Shown: piece by piece, positions 39,153 through 47,097 of the stretch
Position numbering within the stretch: position 1 is the stretch's first letter
Layout: each line of letters opens with the position of its first letter
Assembly: GCF_030818795.1 (NCBI RefSeq)
Contig: NZ_JAUTAY010000001.1
Span: forward strand, 930,001-994,000
Reading direction: 5' to 3'
DNA: 64,000 bases
From: Microbacterium sp. SORGH_AS_0862
GTDB lineage: Bacteria > Actinomycetota > Actinomycetes > Actinomycetales > Microbacteriaceae
Notes under the pieces: model-generated
Seen by the model: the letters and a program-made list of their open reading frames with translations, nothing else
What the model was told of the DNA's origin: nothing
The model's database searches: none
Position numbers and translations under genes: made by a program

Positions 39153-40442
39153 TCAGGCCAGCGCGTCGAAGGCCCGGAGCGGCCCCGGGCGTTCGCGGCC
39201 GTCGCGCCGCATCCGGTCGCGCAGTGCCGGGGCAGCCGCATCCGGTCGCAGCTGGCGGGCGACGGCTTCTGCCAGCTCGGCCGCGGTCGCGCGATTGGGA
39301 TCGCACGCGACACCCACCCCGGTGCGCTCCAGCGCCCCAGCGCCCGCGAACTGGTCCGTCGAGAACGGCAGCACCACCAGCGGCACACCCTGCGCGCACG
39401 CCTCCGTGACGGAGTTGTTGCCGCCGTGGGTGATCGCGGCCGCCGCGGAGCCCAATAGACGCACCTGCGGCAGGTACTCGCGCACGAGCCAGTCGGCGGG
39501 GATCTCGCCCCACGCCGCGGTGTCAGCGGCGCCGGTCGCGACCGCGGCTCGCACGCCGAGCGATCGCAGCGCCTCGACCACCCGGGCCAGCACGTCGTCG
39601 CGCACCGAGAGGAAGCTGCCGAAGCTCACGTACACGTACGGCTCACCCTGGTCTATCCAGCGCGAGATCGACGGATCGACGGCCTCCTCGCGCAGCGTGG
39701 AGCCGAGGAAGGTCCCGGGGTGCATCGCCCGGCCGTCGCCGGCGGCGAGCTGCTCGGGGTAGTTGTAGAGCACGGTGGCGCCGTGCGACGCGAAGGCGTC
39801 GGCCACGGAGGGGGCCGCGGGATCGATCTCGGATGCGGCGTCGTTCCACTGCGCGGTGAATCGCTCCGACACCTCCGCCGCCAGCAGGCGCAACGCGCCC
39901 AGGCTCTCGGCATCCGGGTCGAACACCCGGGGCCAGAACGGCGGCACTCCGTAGAGCTCCCCCGGCACCGGCAGGGCGGTCGGGTGCCCCAGCACGACGT
40001 CCCCGTACGCGACGCCGGCAGCCTGCATGGCCATCCGCGCGCTGAACGCGAGGTGGTCGACGAGGATGCGGTCGGGCCGAACCCGCTCGACGATCTCCAG
40101 CGTCTGCCGGCCGCGACCGACCGGGTCCCACATCAGATCCGTCAGCCGTTCCCGCGCCTGGTAGGTGAGCGTCTCGACCATCCCCCGGCGCGTCGCGGAG
40201 AAGAACCCCTCGAGCGAGGACGCCTCGTCCGCCTGCTGCTGCGCGGTGCGCATGACACCGGCGTTCGCGCCCCGTCCGAGCGACAGCTCGACGTGCGCGA
40301 AACCGGCGTCCGCGACGATGGGCGCCGTCGCGGGACCCGTCGCCACGGTGACCTCGTGCCCGCGGTCCTGCCAGGCCGTCGCGAGGGTCGCGAGCGGCAG
40401 AAGGTGCGAGGCGTAGTCCGGGCTGATGACGAGCAGCCTCAC
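39153..40442 (-). CDS. Glycosyltransferase, GT1/UDP-glycosyltransferase-like
   Basis: A 429-residue GT-B enzyme. The N-terminal VRLLVISPDYASHLLPLATL with GHEVTVATG is the acceptor-binding lobe. YVSFGSFLSV opens the donor lobe, and ITHGGNNSVTEACAQGVPLV followed by LPFSTDQFAGAGALE is the nucleotide-sugar signature of macrolide/flavonoid-type glycosyltransferases. The GTG start (40442) overlaps the stop of the upstream HEAT/GT4 gene as GTGA. It probably glycosylates a small molecule or lipid-linked sugar. The acceptor is unknown. Confidence 0.88.
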   Translation of the reverse strand: MRLLVISPDYASHLLPLATLATAWQDRGHEVTVATGPATAPIVADAGFAHVELSLGRGANAGVMRTAQQQADEASSLEGFFSATRRGMVETLTYQARERLTDLMWDPVGRGRQTLEIVERVRPDRILVDHLAFSARMAMQAAGVAYGDVVLGHPTALPVPGELYGVPPFWPRVFDPDAESLGALRLLAAEVSERFTAQWNDAASEIDPAAPSVADAFASHGATVLYNYPEQLAAGDGRAMHPGTFLGSTLREEAVDPSISRWIDQGEPYVYVSFGSFLSVRDDVLARVVEALRSLGVRAAVATGAADTAAWGEIPADWLVREYLPQVRLLGSAAAAITHGGNNSVTEACAQGVPLVVLPFSTDQFAGAGALERTGVGVACDPNRATAAELAEAVARQLRPDAAAPALRDRMRRDGRERPGPLRAFDALA

Positions 40443-42586
40443 GAGGGCAGCACCGCCAGCCGGGCGAGGTCCGCGTCCTGCGAGGCCACGGCCTGGTACA
40501 ACGGGGCGAGCGTCGCCGCCATGGCCTGGATCGTGAACCGTTCGGCGACCATCGCGTGCGAACGCTCGGCGACCGCATCCGGGTCGAGCTTCGCGTGCGC
40601 GAGCGCGTCGGTGATCGCGGCGACGAAACGCTCCCGGTCCCAGGTCGGGGCGAGGAATCCGGTGCGGCCGGGCTCGACGTAGGTGGCGGGGCCGCCGGCA
40701 TCCGGCGCCACGACGACCAGCCCCGTCGCCATCGCCTCCAGCAGGGCGATGCCGAACTCCTCCTTGATGCTCGCGCAGACGTAGACGCCCGCGGGCGCGG
40801 CGAGACCGGGCAGTCCGAGGCGGGCGGCGGCCAGCCACAACGCCGTGACGCCGTTCGGCCGATGTCCGGGAAGCAGCAGGCCCCGCGCGGCGCGTTCGGC
40901 GACCGGGACGATGGCGTCGATGCGCTCGAGCTGCTCCCGCTCGTCGACCGACGGATGCGCGAGGTCGCCCCCGATGATCAGCAGATTCGTGCGCTCGGCG
41001 AGCGCAGAGGTGCGCCACGCCTCGACGAGCGAGGCCATGCCCTTCACGCGGTGCAGGCGCCCCACGCTGACCAGCAGGGGCAGGCCGCGGCGCTCGGGTG
41101 GCAGCTCAGCCAGCAGGCGCTCGAGCTCGGCCAGGCCCGCAGGCACCTCGCCCTCGGCACCAGAGGCGGCGACACGGGAGACGGCGTCGTCGACGACGGC
41201 GAGGTCGACGCCCTCGGCGACGACCGTGTGCCGCTCGGCGTGCGTGGTGATGTCCACTCCCACGAGCCGCTTCATGTCGTCGGCGAGCGTCGGCCGGGGG
41301 AAGAGGACCGTGTGCTCGGCGCCCGCCGCCAGCGACTGCACGAGGCGGGCACGGAACCAGTAGTGCTCGCGGAGGTCGGCCTCGCCGAACCCCTCGCGCG
41401 TGAGCTGGCCCGACTCCTCGAGAGACGTGATCACGGAATGCGGGTCGGGAGCCAGCGTGAACACCGTGGGGATGCCGAGCTCGCGCGCGACATCCGCCGC
41501 CGCGAGACTCCCCACATCCGCCATACGCAGGTGGAGCACGTCCACGCGACCCGCCGCGCGCAGCACCCGGCGGATGCCGCGACGCGCCTGCACGCGCAGC
41601 CCCCACGCCGCAGCGGAGGGAACCGGCGAGGGCGCCATGGGCACACGCCCGAAGCGGTGCCCGCCGCGGGTGCCCGCGACGTCGAGAAGATCGCTCGCGG
41701 CCTGATCGATGCTGCCGCGCCCGAGGGTGATCACGCGCTCCACGAGCCCGGAGCCGTCCGCGACCAGCGCGTCGCCGAGCCGCACGAGCAGGGTCGCGAT
41801 CCCGCCGTTGTCGCCGGCGCCCGCCGTCGCCAGCTGCGCGTCCATGTCGGCGTGCAGGAACAACTGCGCGATCGTGCGGGGCGCGTCGGCAGCATCCGGC
41901 CGCGGCGGGACGAGATCCAGCAGCGCCAGCCGCGCCACGGACGCCAGCCGGCCCGTGGTCGCCATGAGCGCGTCGAGCGTGTTCTCGACACCGGGCTGCC
42001 CCGGCCGCTGACCGAGCGCGGCGATGGCGGCCTCGCGCACCGCGTCGTCCTCCGCCTCGTCGCGGGCGATCGCCACGAGCGGCCTCGTCGCGAGCGGCGC
42101 GCGCACGAGCCCGAGGGTCTCGACGAGACGCGCCCGGGCGGAGGGGTCGTCGGTGGACACGAGTGCCGCCTCCAGGGCGACGGCGAGCACCTCGCCCGAG
42201 GCGACCGACCACCCCTCGAGGGTGCGCTGCGCGAGCATGGCCGAGAATCCACCGGCGGCGACCATCGCGATCAGGCGCCCGACCGCGTCGAGTCGCGGCA
42301 GCCCCTGCGACAACGCCCACGCCGCATGCTCGCGCACGTACGCGCGACGATCCGACAGCAGCGCCGCCAGCATCCGTCCGGCTTCCTCGTCGGTCATCGC
42401 CCCCAGCGCATGCACCGCCGCGAGGGCGCGGACATCGTCTTCGCTCGCGAGCGCCGCGGCCAGATGGCGCAGCGACCGCACGCCCGGCTCCCGGCCCGCC
42501 TCGAACGCCAGTTCCTCGGCCCGGCGCAGCGCATCGACGATCGTCGGAGCGCTCTGCACCGCATCCATGGACGTCTGAATCCCCAC
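40439..42586 (-). CDS. HEAT-repeat / GT4 glycosyltransferase fusion
   Basis: A 715-residue protein with two parts. Residues about 15-310 are helical HEAT-like repeats (VREHAAWALSQGLPRLDAVG, AREAAIAALGQRP-type units, and ARLALLDLVPP). Residues about 340-715 are a GT4 glycosyltransferase with VGRLHRVKGMASLVEAW, LLIIGGD and EEFGIALLEAMATGLVVVAP, then PATYVEPGRTGFL. A GTG start follows an AGGGAAG ribosome binding site. It is coupled to the GT1-like gene. The HEAT part probably binds a protein partner and may place the enzyme in a complex. The fusion is unusual. Confidence 0.85.
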   Translation of the reverse strand: MGIQTSMDAVQSAPTIVDALRRAEELAFEAGREPGVRSLRHLAAALASEDDVRALAAVHALGAMTDEEAGRMLAALLSDRRAYVREHAAWALSQGLPRLDAVGRLIAMVAAGGFSAMLAQRTLEGWSVASGEVLAVALEAALVSTDDPSARARLVETLGLVRAPLATRPLVAIARDEAEDDAVREAAIAALGQRPGQPGVENTLDALMATTGRLASVARLALLDLVPPRPDAADAPRTIAQLFLHADMDAQLATAGAGDNGGIATLLVRLGDALVADGSGLVERVITLGRGSIDQAASDLLDVAGTRGGHRFGRVPMAPSPVPSAAAWGLRVQARRGIRRVLRAAGRVDVLHLRMADVGSLAAADVARELGIPTVFTLAPDPHSVITSLEESGQLTREGFGEADLREHYWFRARLVQSLAAGAEHTVLFPRPTLADDMKRLVGVDITTHAERHTVVAEGVDLAVVDDAVSRVAASGAEGEVPAGLAELERLLAELPPERRGLPLLVSVGRLHRVKGMASLVEAWRTSALAERTNLLIIGGDLAHPSVDEREQLERIDAIVPVAERAARGLLLPGHRPNGVTALWLAAARLGLPGLAAPAGVYVCASIKEEFGIALLEAMATGLVVVAPDAGGPATYVEPGRTGFLAPTWDRERFVAAITDALAHAKLDPDAVAERSHAMVAERFTIQAMAATLAPLYQAVASQDADLARLAVLPS

Positions 42587-42705
42587 GTCCCACTTCCCTT
42601 CACCGTCGCCGGACGGCCACGAGCGAATCGATCGTAGAGAACACGTCTGTACGGCAGGCTAGCGTTGAGCCGCACCCCTTCCCCCGCTACGATCCCGGAG
42701 CCCGC

Positions 42706-43911
42706 GTGAGCGTTCTTGCCATCGGCGACGTCGGCGTCGTCGACGATCTGTTCCATGTCGGCGACGAGGCGATGTTCGACGCCGCCGTGATCGAACTGCG
42801 TCGTCGCGGTCTTGCGACCATCGGGGTCTCCTCGGCGCCCGCGGAAACGCGCGAGAGGTACGGGATCGACGCCGTCGACCGACTGGGATTCGCGGGACTG
42901 GATCGCGAGGCAGCCGCCCGTCGGGCCGGGCAGTTGGTGGATGCGGCGACGGGAAGCATCCAGCTCGCCGCCGACGATGTGGCCCAGGGCGTCCTCGACG
43001 CGCTCGGCACGGTCACCGGCGTGCTGCACACCGGCGGCGGCAATCTCGCCTCCCGGTGGCCGGTGCACATCTACGAGCGCACGGCGCTCACGCGGATGGC
43101 GGCCGCACGCGGGCTGCCGGTCGCCTTCAGCGGCCAGACCTTCGGACCCGACCTGGCCGCCGGCGACGAGATCCGGCTGCGGGCAGCGCTCGCCACCGCC
43201 GCCCTCGTCGGCGTGCGCGAGGGCACCAGCGAGGCGCTCGTGCGCTCGTGGGGGCTCGACCCTCGGCGGCAGGTCGACGACGCCTCCTTCCTCGACGCCG
43301 CCGCGGTCCTCCCCGGATCCGGCCCGCTGCTCGTGAGCCTGTCGGGTTGGTACGCGCACCGCCCGTCGGATGCGGTCGACGCCGCCCTCGCCCGCATGAT
43401 CGACACGGCCGCAGAGATCACCGGCGCACCCGTCGTGTTCCACGCGCACTTCGGTCCCCTCACCGACGGCGACGTACGCGGTGACGTCGTGGTGCACGAA
43501 CGCGTCCGCGCCCATCTGCGCACCGCCAGCAGGCTGGAGACGACGGCGGACACCGCGCATGCCGTCGCGCTCGCCCGCTCCGCGCGCCTGCTCATCAGCT
43601 CCCGCTATCACCCCGTCGTCTTCGCCGCACCGTCCGGGGTGCCCGTGCTCGCCCTCGCGGCAGACGAGTACACGCGCATCAAACTCACCGGCGCGCTCGG
43701 GCCCTGGGGCCAGGACAGCGTGGTCGACATCGACGACGCCGCGGCCGCATCCGCTCTGCTGCCCGCCCTGGTCTCTCGCGCCGCATCCTTGCGCGATGCC
43801 GCGGCCGAGCGGTTCGACGCGCACCGCTCGCGGGCATCGCTGTGGTGGGACGACGTGGCGGCGACCCTCGGCCGAGCCCGGGGGAAACTCCAGGTGCGCC
43901 CTCTACCCTGA
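42706..43911 (+). CDS. Polysaccharide pyruvyl transferase family protein
   Basis: A 401-residue GT-B-like protein. GDVGVVDDLFHVGDEAMFDA at the start, TGVLHTGGGNLASRWPVHIY in the middle and LLISSRYHPVVFAAPSGVPV near the end follow the CsaB/WcaK pyruvyl-transferase pattern, which adds ketal-linked pyruvate to surface sugars. GTG 42706 begins the first beta strand. It is divergent from the HEAT/GT4 gene with a 119-bp gap. The context supports a role in surface glycan assembly. Confidence 0.85.
   Translation: MSVLAIGDVGVVDDLFHVGDEAMFDAAVIELRRRGLATIGVSSAPAETRERYGIDAVDRLGFAGLDREAAARRAGQLVDAATGSIQLAADDVAQGVLDALGTVTGVLHTGGGNLASRWPVHIYERTALTRMAAARGLPVAFSGQTFGPDLAAGDEIRLRAALATAALVGVREGTSEALVRSWGLDPRRQVDDASFLDAAAVLPGSGPLLVSLSGWYAHRPSDAVDAALARMIDTAAEITGAPVVFHAHFGPLTDGDVRGDVVVHERVRAHLRTASRLETTADTAHAVALARSARLLISSRYHPVVFAAPSGVPVLALAADEYTRIKLTGALGPWGQDSVVDIDDAAAASALLPALVSRAASLRDAAAERFDAHRSRASLWWDDVAATLGRARGKLQVRPLP
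43906..43911 (+). promoter_or_regulatory. -10 box overlapping the previous stop codon
   Basis: TACCCT ends six bases before ATG 43917 and overlaps the end of the pyruvyl-transferase gene. No ribosome binding site is present, so the next gene may be made from a leaderless transcript. Confidence 0.35.
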
Positions 43912-43916
43912 CCGCG

Positions 43917-44651
43917 ATGTCCCGACGCCCCTCGGCCGCCCCCAGGCGCCGCCCTCCAGCCCGGCGACGCCCGCGTCATCGGCACGGCCGTTCCGTTCGA
44001 CGACGGGGTGTGCGCGGCGGTTTCGTCGCCGCCGTCGTCCTTCTCGTCGCGGCCCCTCTCGTCCTTGTCGTGGCGCTGATCGCCGCCGGCAGCGCGGCGA
44101 TCAGCGCCTTCGATGCCGACGACCGGATCGACATCGGAGTCGACGACGCGCCCCGGCCGCCCGGCATCGCCGAGCCGGGCATCGCGGGCTACGGTTCGGG
44201 CCAGCTCGCCAACGCGTGCACGATCCTGGCGGCGGGCCGCGATCTCGGCTTCGACGAGCGCGATCAGACCATCGCGATCATGACGGCGATGGGCGAGTCC
44301 TCACTGCGCAACCTCGATTACGGCGACTGGGAGACGAACGGCGTCACCAATCCCGACGGATCGCCGACGACCTCGATCGGCCTGTTCCAGCAGCAGGATT
44401 CGTGGGGCACGCGTGAGGAGCGCCTCGATCCGTACACGGCCGCGACGATCTTCTTCCGCGCGATGGCCGAGCGGGTGCCGGACCGGGCCGCACTCGATCC
44501 CACGCAGGTCGCGCACGAGACGCAGGTCAACGCGGACCCGCTGCATTACGCGCGGTTCTGGGACCGCGCGGTGCGCGTCGTCGCGGCACTGAACGGAGCA
44601 CCGCGCGAGGGCGACCGCACCGACGGCATCGCCCTCTGCCCCGCGGTGTGA
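43917..44651 (+). CDS. Secreted lysozyme/transglycosylase-like protein
   Basis: A 244-residue exported protein. A very basic N-terminus (many Arg and Pro) precedes a hydrophobic segment (FVAAVVLLVAAPLVLVVALI). The external domain (about 95-235) has IAIMTAMGESSLRNLDYGD, with the likely catalytic Glu, then SIGLFQQQDSWGTREERLDP and FWDRAVRVVAAL. This matches the lytic-transglycosylase-like domain that actinobacteria put on NlpC/P60 enzymes, here alone. It probably acts on peptidoglycan or is a structural derivative. The start MSRRPS follows the TACCCT box. Confidence 0.82.
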   Translation: MSRRPSAAPRRRPPARRRPRHRHGRSVRRRGVRGGFVAAVVLLVAAPLVLVVALIAAGSAAISAFDADDRIDIGVDDAPRPPGIAEPGIAGYGSGQLANACTILAAGRDLGFDERDQTIAIMTAMGESSLRNLDYGDWETNGVTNPDGSPTTSIGLFQQQDSWGTREERLDPYTAATIFFRAMAERVPDRAALDPTQVAHETQVNADPLHYARFWDRAVRVVAALNGAPREGDRTDGIALCPAV

Positions 44652-44665
44652 GGGATCCCGACGAG

Positions 44666-44824
44666 CTATGCCTGTCGTCGGATGAAACGCATGAGGGCGG
44701 CGATGATCCCGATGATGAGGATGACCAGCCCGACCCAGAGCAGGAACTTCACCGCTTCCACGAACACGCCGAGCAGCAGCAGAACGATTCCGATGATGAC
44801 CAAGAGAACAGCGATTCCGACCAT
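44666..44824 (-). CDS. Small two-helix membrane protein (52 aa)
   Basis: MVGIAVLLVIIGIVLLLLGV followed by FVEAVKFLLWVGLVILIIGI and a basic end (MRFIRRQA): two membrane helices in 52 residues, with hairpin topology. This pattern is common for uncharacterised 'hydrophobic' proteins of actinobacteria (DUF6131-like). It is convergent with the lysozyme-like gene. A sense frame in the other direction is purely polar and repetitive, which supports this strand. Confidence 0.75.
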   Translation of the reverse strand: MVGIAVLLVIIGIVLLLLGVFVEAVKFLLWVGLVILIIGIIAALMRFIRRQA

Positions 44825-45091
44825 GTCTTCAGTCTGCGTTGCGGCTCGTGCTCACGTGGGGCCCTTGACGAACGCCGCGGCACCGGGCATGGCCGCCCGG
44901 ATCCGCCGATCGCGGGCGGCAGATCCGGCGCGGAACATGTCGGTTGAGCAAGTCCGTGCAATCGCGTCACGATCCGACGGCTCCCGCATCTCTCAGACAT
45001 GCACCCCGCGCACACCGAGTTCACCGTTCCGCCCCGTCGCGCATGGCGGCGCTGGATGCCGCGGCGAACGACAGGCTCCACGGCGAGGATC

Positions 45092-45400
45092 ATGCCCGAT
45101 CGGATCGTGATCCGCGGGCCGCTCGTGCACATCTACCACGGACAGGACACCGCCATCTGGCGGCGAGGGCTCGTGGGCTTCTGCGTCCCGCGTGCGGGCG
45201 ATGCGGGGATGGGCCGGCGTCTTCGGCACTGCATCCTGGTGTCGGTCCTGGGAACCACGCCCTGCGTCCTGGACTGCCGGGCGTTCACGGACGACGCGTT
45301 CGCCGATCTCGTGCGTCACCTGCGCAACTTCGAGTCCATCGGCGATTCTGCCCAGAATGCGTGGGAGCTCCACCCATCGCTCGCCGAGGCCCTAGTCTGA
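45092..45400 (+). CDS. Small hypothetical protein
   Basis: A 102-residue soluble protein starting MPDRIVIRGPLVHIYHGQDT, with two Cys (LRHCILVSVLG and CVLDCRAF) and an amphipathic C-terminus. ATG 45092 has GAGG eight bases upstream; an in-frame ATG at 44999 would add an Arg-rich leader of unlikely composition. The 267 bp before it (44825-45091) hold nothing I recognise. It is 12 bp before the sigma-factor gene. Family not recognised. Confidence 0.5.
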   Translation: MPDRIVIRGPLVHIYHGQDTAIWRRGLVGFCVPRAGDAGMGRRLRHCILVSVLGTTPCVLDCRAFTDDAFADLVRHLRNFESIGDSAQNAWELHPSLAEALV

Positions 45401-45412
45401 GAAGACCCGAAC

Positions 45413-46993
45413 ATGAGAGCTTTCTCACAAAGCCCGAAGACCCGAACACCGATGCCCGAGCTGTCTGACGACGATCTCGTCGAGCGCGTCCGCGCGAACG
45501 ACTCCCGCGCCTACGGCGAGTTGTGGCTGCGCCATTCCGCCGCCGCCCACGCCGTCGCGCGCGCGTTCACCTCCCTCGACCCCGACGACGTCGTCGCCGA
45601 GGCCTTCACCCGCATCCTCGCCGCGATCGGACGCGGTCAGGGCCCCGTGATGGGCTTCCGCCCGTACCTCCTGACCGCCGTGCGCAACGTCGCCGCGGAA
45701 TGGGGATCCCGCCAGGTCAGAGCGGACGCGATGGATCTGGAGGATGCGGCCACTGCCGCATCGGTGGACGCGGAGCACTCCGCACTGTCCGCCCTCGAGC
45801 GCGGCACGACCGCCAATGTGTTCCGCAGCCTGCCCACGAGATGGCAGGAAGCGCTCTGGTACAGCGAGGTCGACGGCCTCAAGCCGCGGCAGTTCGCGCC
45901 GCTGATGGGCCTGGCCCCCAATGCCGCCTCCGCCCTCGTGATCCGCGCCCGCCGCGGCTTCCGTGACGCGTGGGTCACCGCGCAGCTGCGCAACCCGAGC
46001 GGTCCGGACTGCCACGAGACGCTCCCCCTGCTGGGCACACACACGCGCGGCGCCCTCTCGCGACGCGACGCCCGACGCGTCGACGCCCACCTCGCCACCT
46101 GCACCGGATGCGCGCTCGCATGGAGCGAGGCCCGCGATGTCGCGTCGCGACTCGCCCTCGTGCTCATCCCGCTCGTGGTGGGAGTCTCGGCGACGGCGAG
46201 CTACGCCGCGTGGGCGCAGTCCGGCGGCGCGCAGGCCGCCGCCGTCGCGATGGCTGCGGGCAGCGGACAGGCCGCTTCGAACACGAGCGGCGGACTGCTC
46301 GGCTTCCTCCGCCCGCGCGGCGCAGGACGCAGTTCCTGGCAGGTCACCACCGTCGTCGCCGTCTCCGCGGTCGCCGTCGTGGCCGGCGGCGTGGCGTGGG
46401 CTGCGACGGGCGGTCTCGGCGGCTTGCTCGCCGCGCCCGCGCCCGCCGCGATCGCTCCGGTGGACACGGCCGCCGAGTCGTCGACGACGAGTGAGACACC
46501 GGTGGTCTCGACTCCCGAGGTCGATGTCACCCCGGATGCCTCCGCCACCCCGACGAGCGCGCCGAGTCCGGAGCCGACGCCGCAGACCACGCGCACCCCG
46601 CGCGCGACACTCCCTCGCGTACCCGAGGCGCCCGCAGCGGTTCCTTCGGTCGCCGCCACCCGTCCTTCGCCTTCGGTCACGCCCTCACCGAGCCCGACGC
46701 CCGCGGCTTCTCCCTCGCCGACACGCTCGCCCTCGCCATCGTCATCACCGTCGCCGACCCCCACCGTGTCGCCCTCGCCTTCACCGTCGCCGACCCCCAC
46801 CGCGTCGCCATCACCGACGCCCACCGCGTCACCGTCGCCCACCGCGTCGCCATCGCCCACCGCGTCGCCATCGCCCACCGCGTCACCGTCGCCCACCGCA
46901 TCGCCGTCGCCCTCGCCCTCGCCGAGCGGGCCCACGGAGCCGACGGAACCGGGATGCCCGTGGCCGTGGGGATGGTTCTGCTTCCCGTTCTGA
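45413..46993 (+). CDS. ECF-type sigma factor fused to an anti-sigma-like membrane domain
   Basis: A 526-residue protein. Residues about 15-110 are sigma region 2 (DDLVERVRANDSRAYGELWL and MGFRPYLLTAVRNVAAEW). Residues about 135-185 are region 4 (SLPTRWQEALWYSEVDGLKP). A zf-HC2-like segment HLATCTGCALAWSEA follows at about 225. Then come two hydrophobic segments (ALVLIPLVVGVSATAS and TTVVAVSAVAVVAGGVAW). The last 150 residues are Ser/Pro/Thr-rich, with many ASPSPT units, ending PGCPWPWGWFCFPF. Sigma and membrane anti-sigma functions in one chain would tether the sigma factor to the membrane until release. The start could also be ATG 45452. Confidence 0.85.
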   Translation: MRAFSQSPKTRTPMPELSDDDLVERVRANDSRAYGELWLRHSAAAHAVARAFTSLDPDDVVAEAFTRILAAIGRGQGPVMGFRPYLLTAVRNVAAEWGSRQVRADAMDLEDAATAASVDAEHSALSALERGTTANVFRSLPTRWQEALWYSEVDGLKPRQFAPLMGLAPNAASALVIRARRGFRDAWVTAQLRNPSGPDCHETLPLLGTHTRGALSRRDARRVDAHLATCTGCALAWSEARDVASRLALVLIPLVVGVSATASYAAWAQSGGAQAAAVAMAAGSGQAASNTSGGLLGFLRPRGAGRSSWQVTTVVAVSAVAVVAGGVAWAATGGLGGLLAAPAPAAIAPVDTAAESSTTSETPVVSTPEVDVTPDASATPTSAPSPEPTPQTTRTPRATLPRVPEAPAAVPSVAATRPSPSVTPSPSPTPAASPSPTRSPSPSSSPSPTPTVSPSPSPSPTPTASPSPTPTASPSPTASPSPTASPSPTASPSPTASPSPSPSPSGPTEPTEPGCPWPWGWFCFPF

Positions 46994-47097
46994 TCCGAAG
47001 ATCTCGCAAACCGCGTCACGAAACCGCGTGAGACGCATCTCTCCTGTCAGGAAACGCGATCCCCGCGTCACCGCAGACCCGAGAGGCCACGCAGATC

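Noticed and set aside
44648..44947. Plus-strand Asp/Glu/Gln-rich frame opposite the 52-aa membrane protein
   Set aside because: It is a repetitive acidic shadow of a typical hydrophobic hairpin protein on the minus strand.
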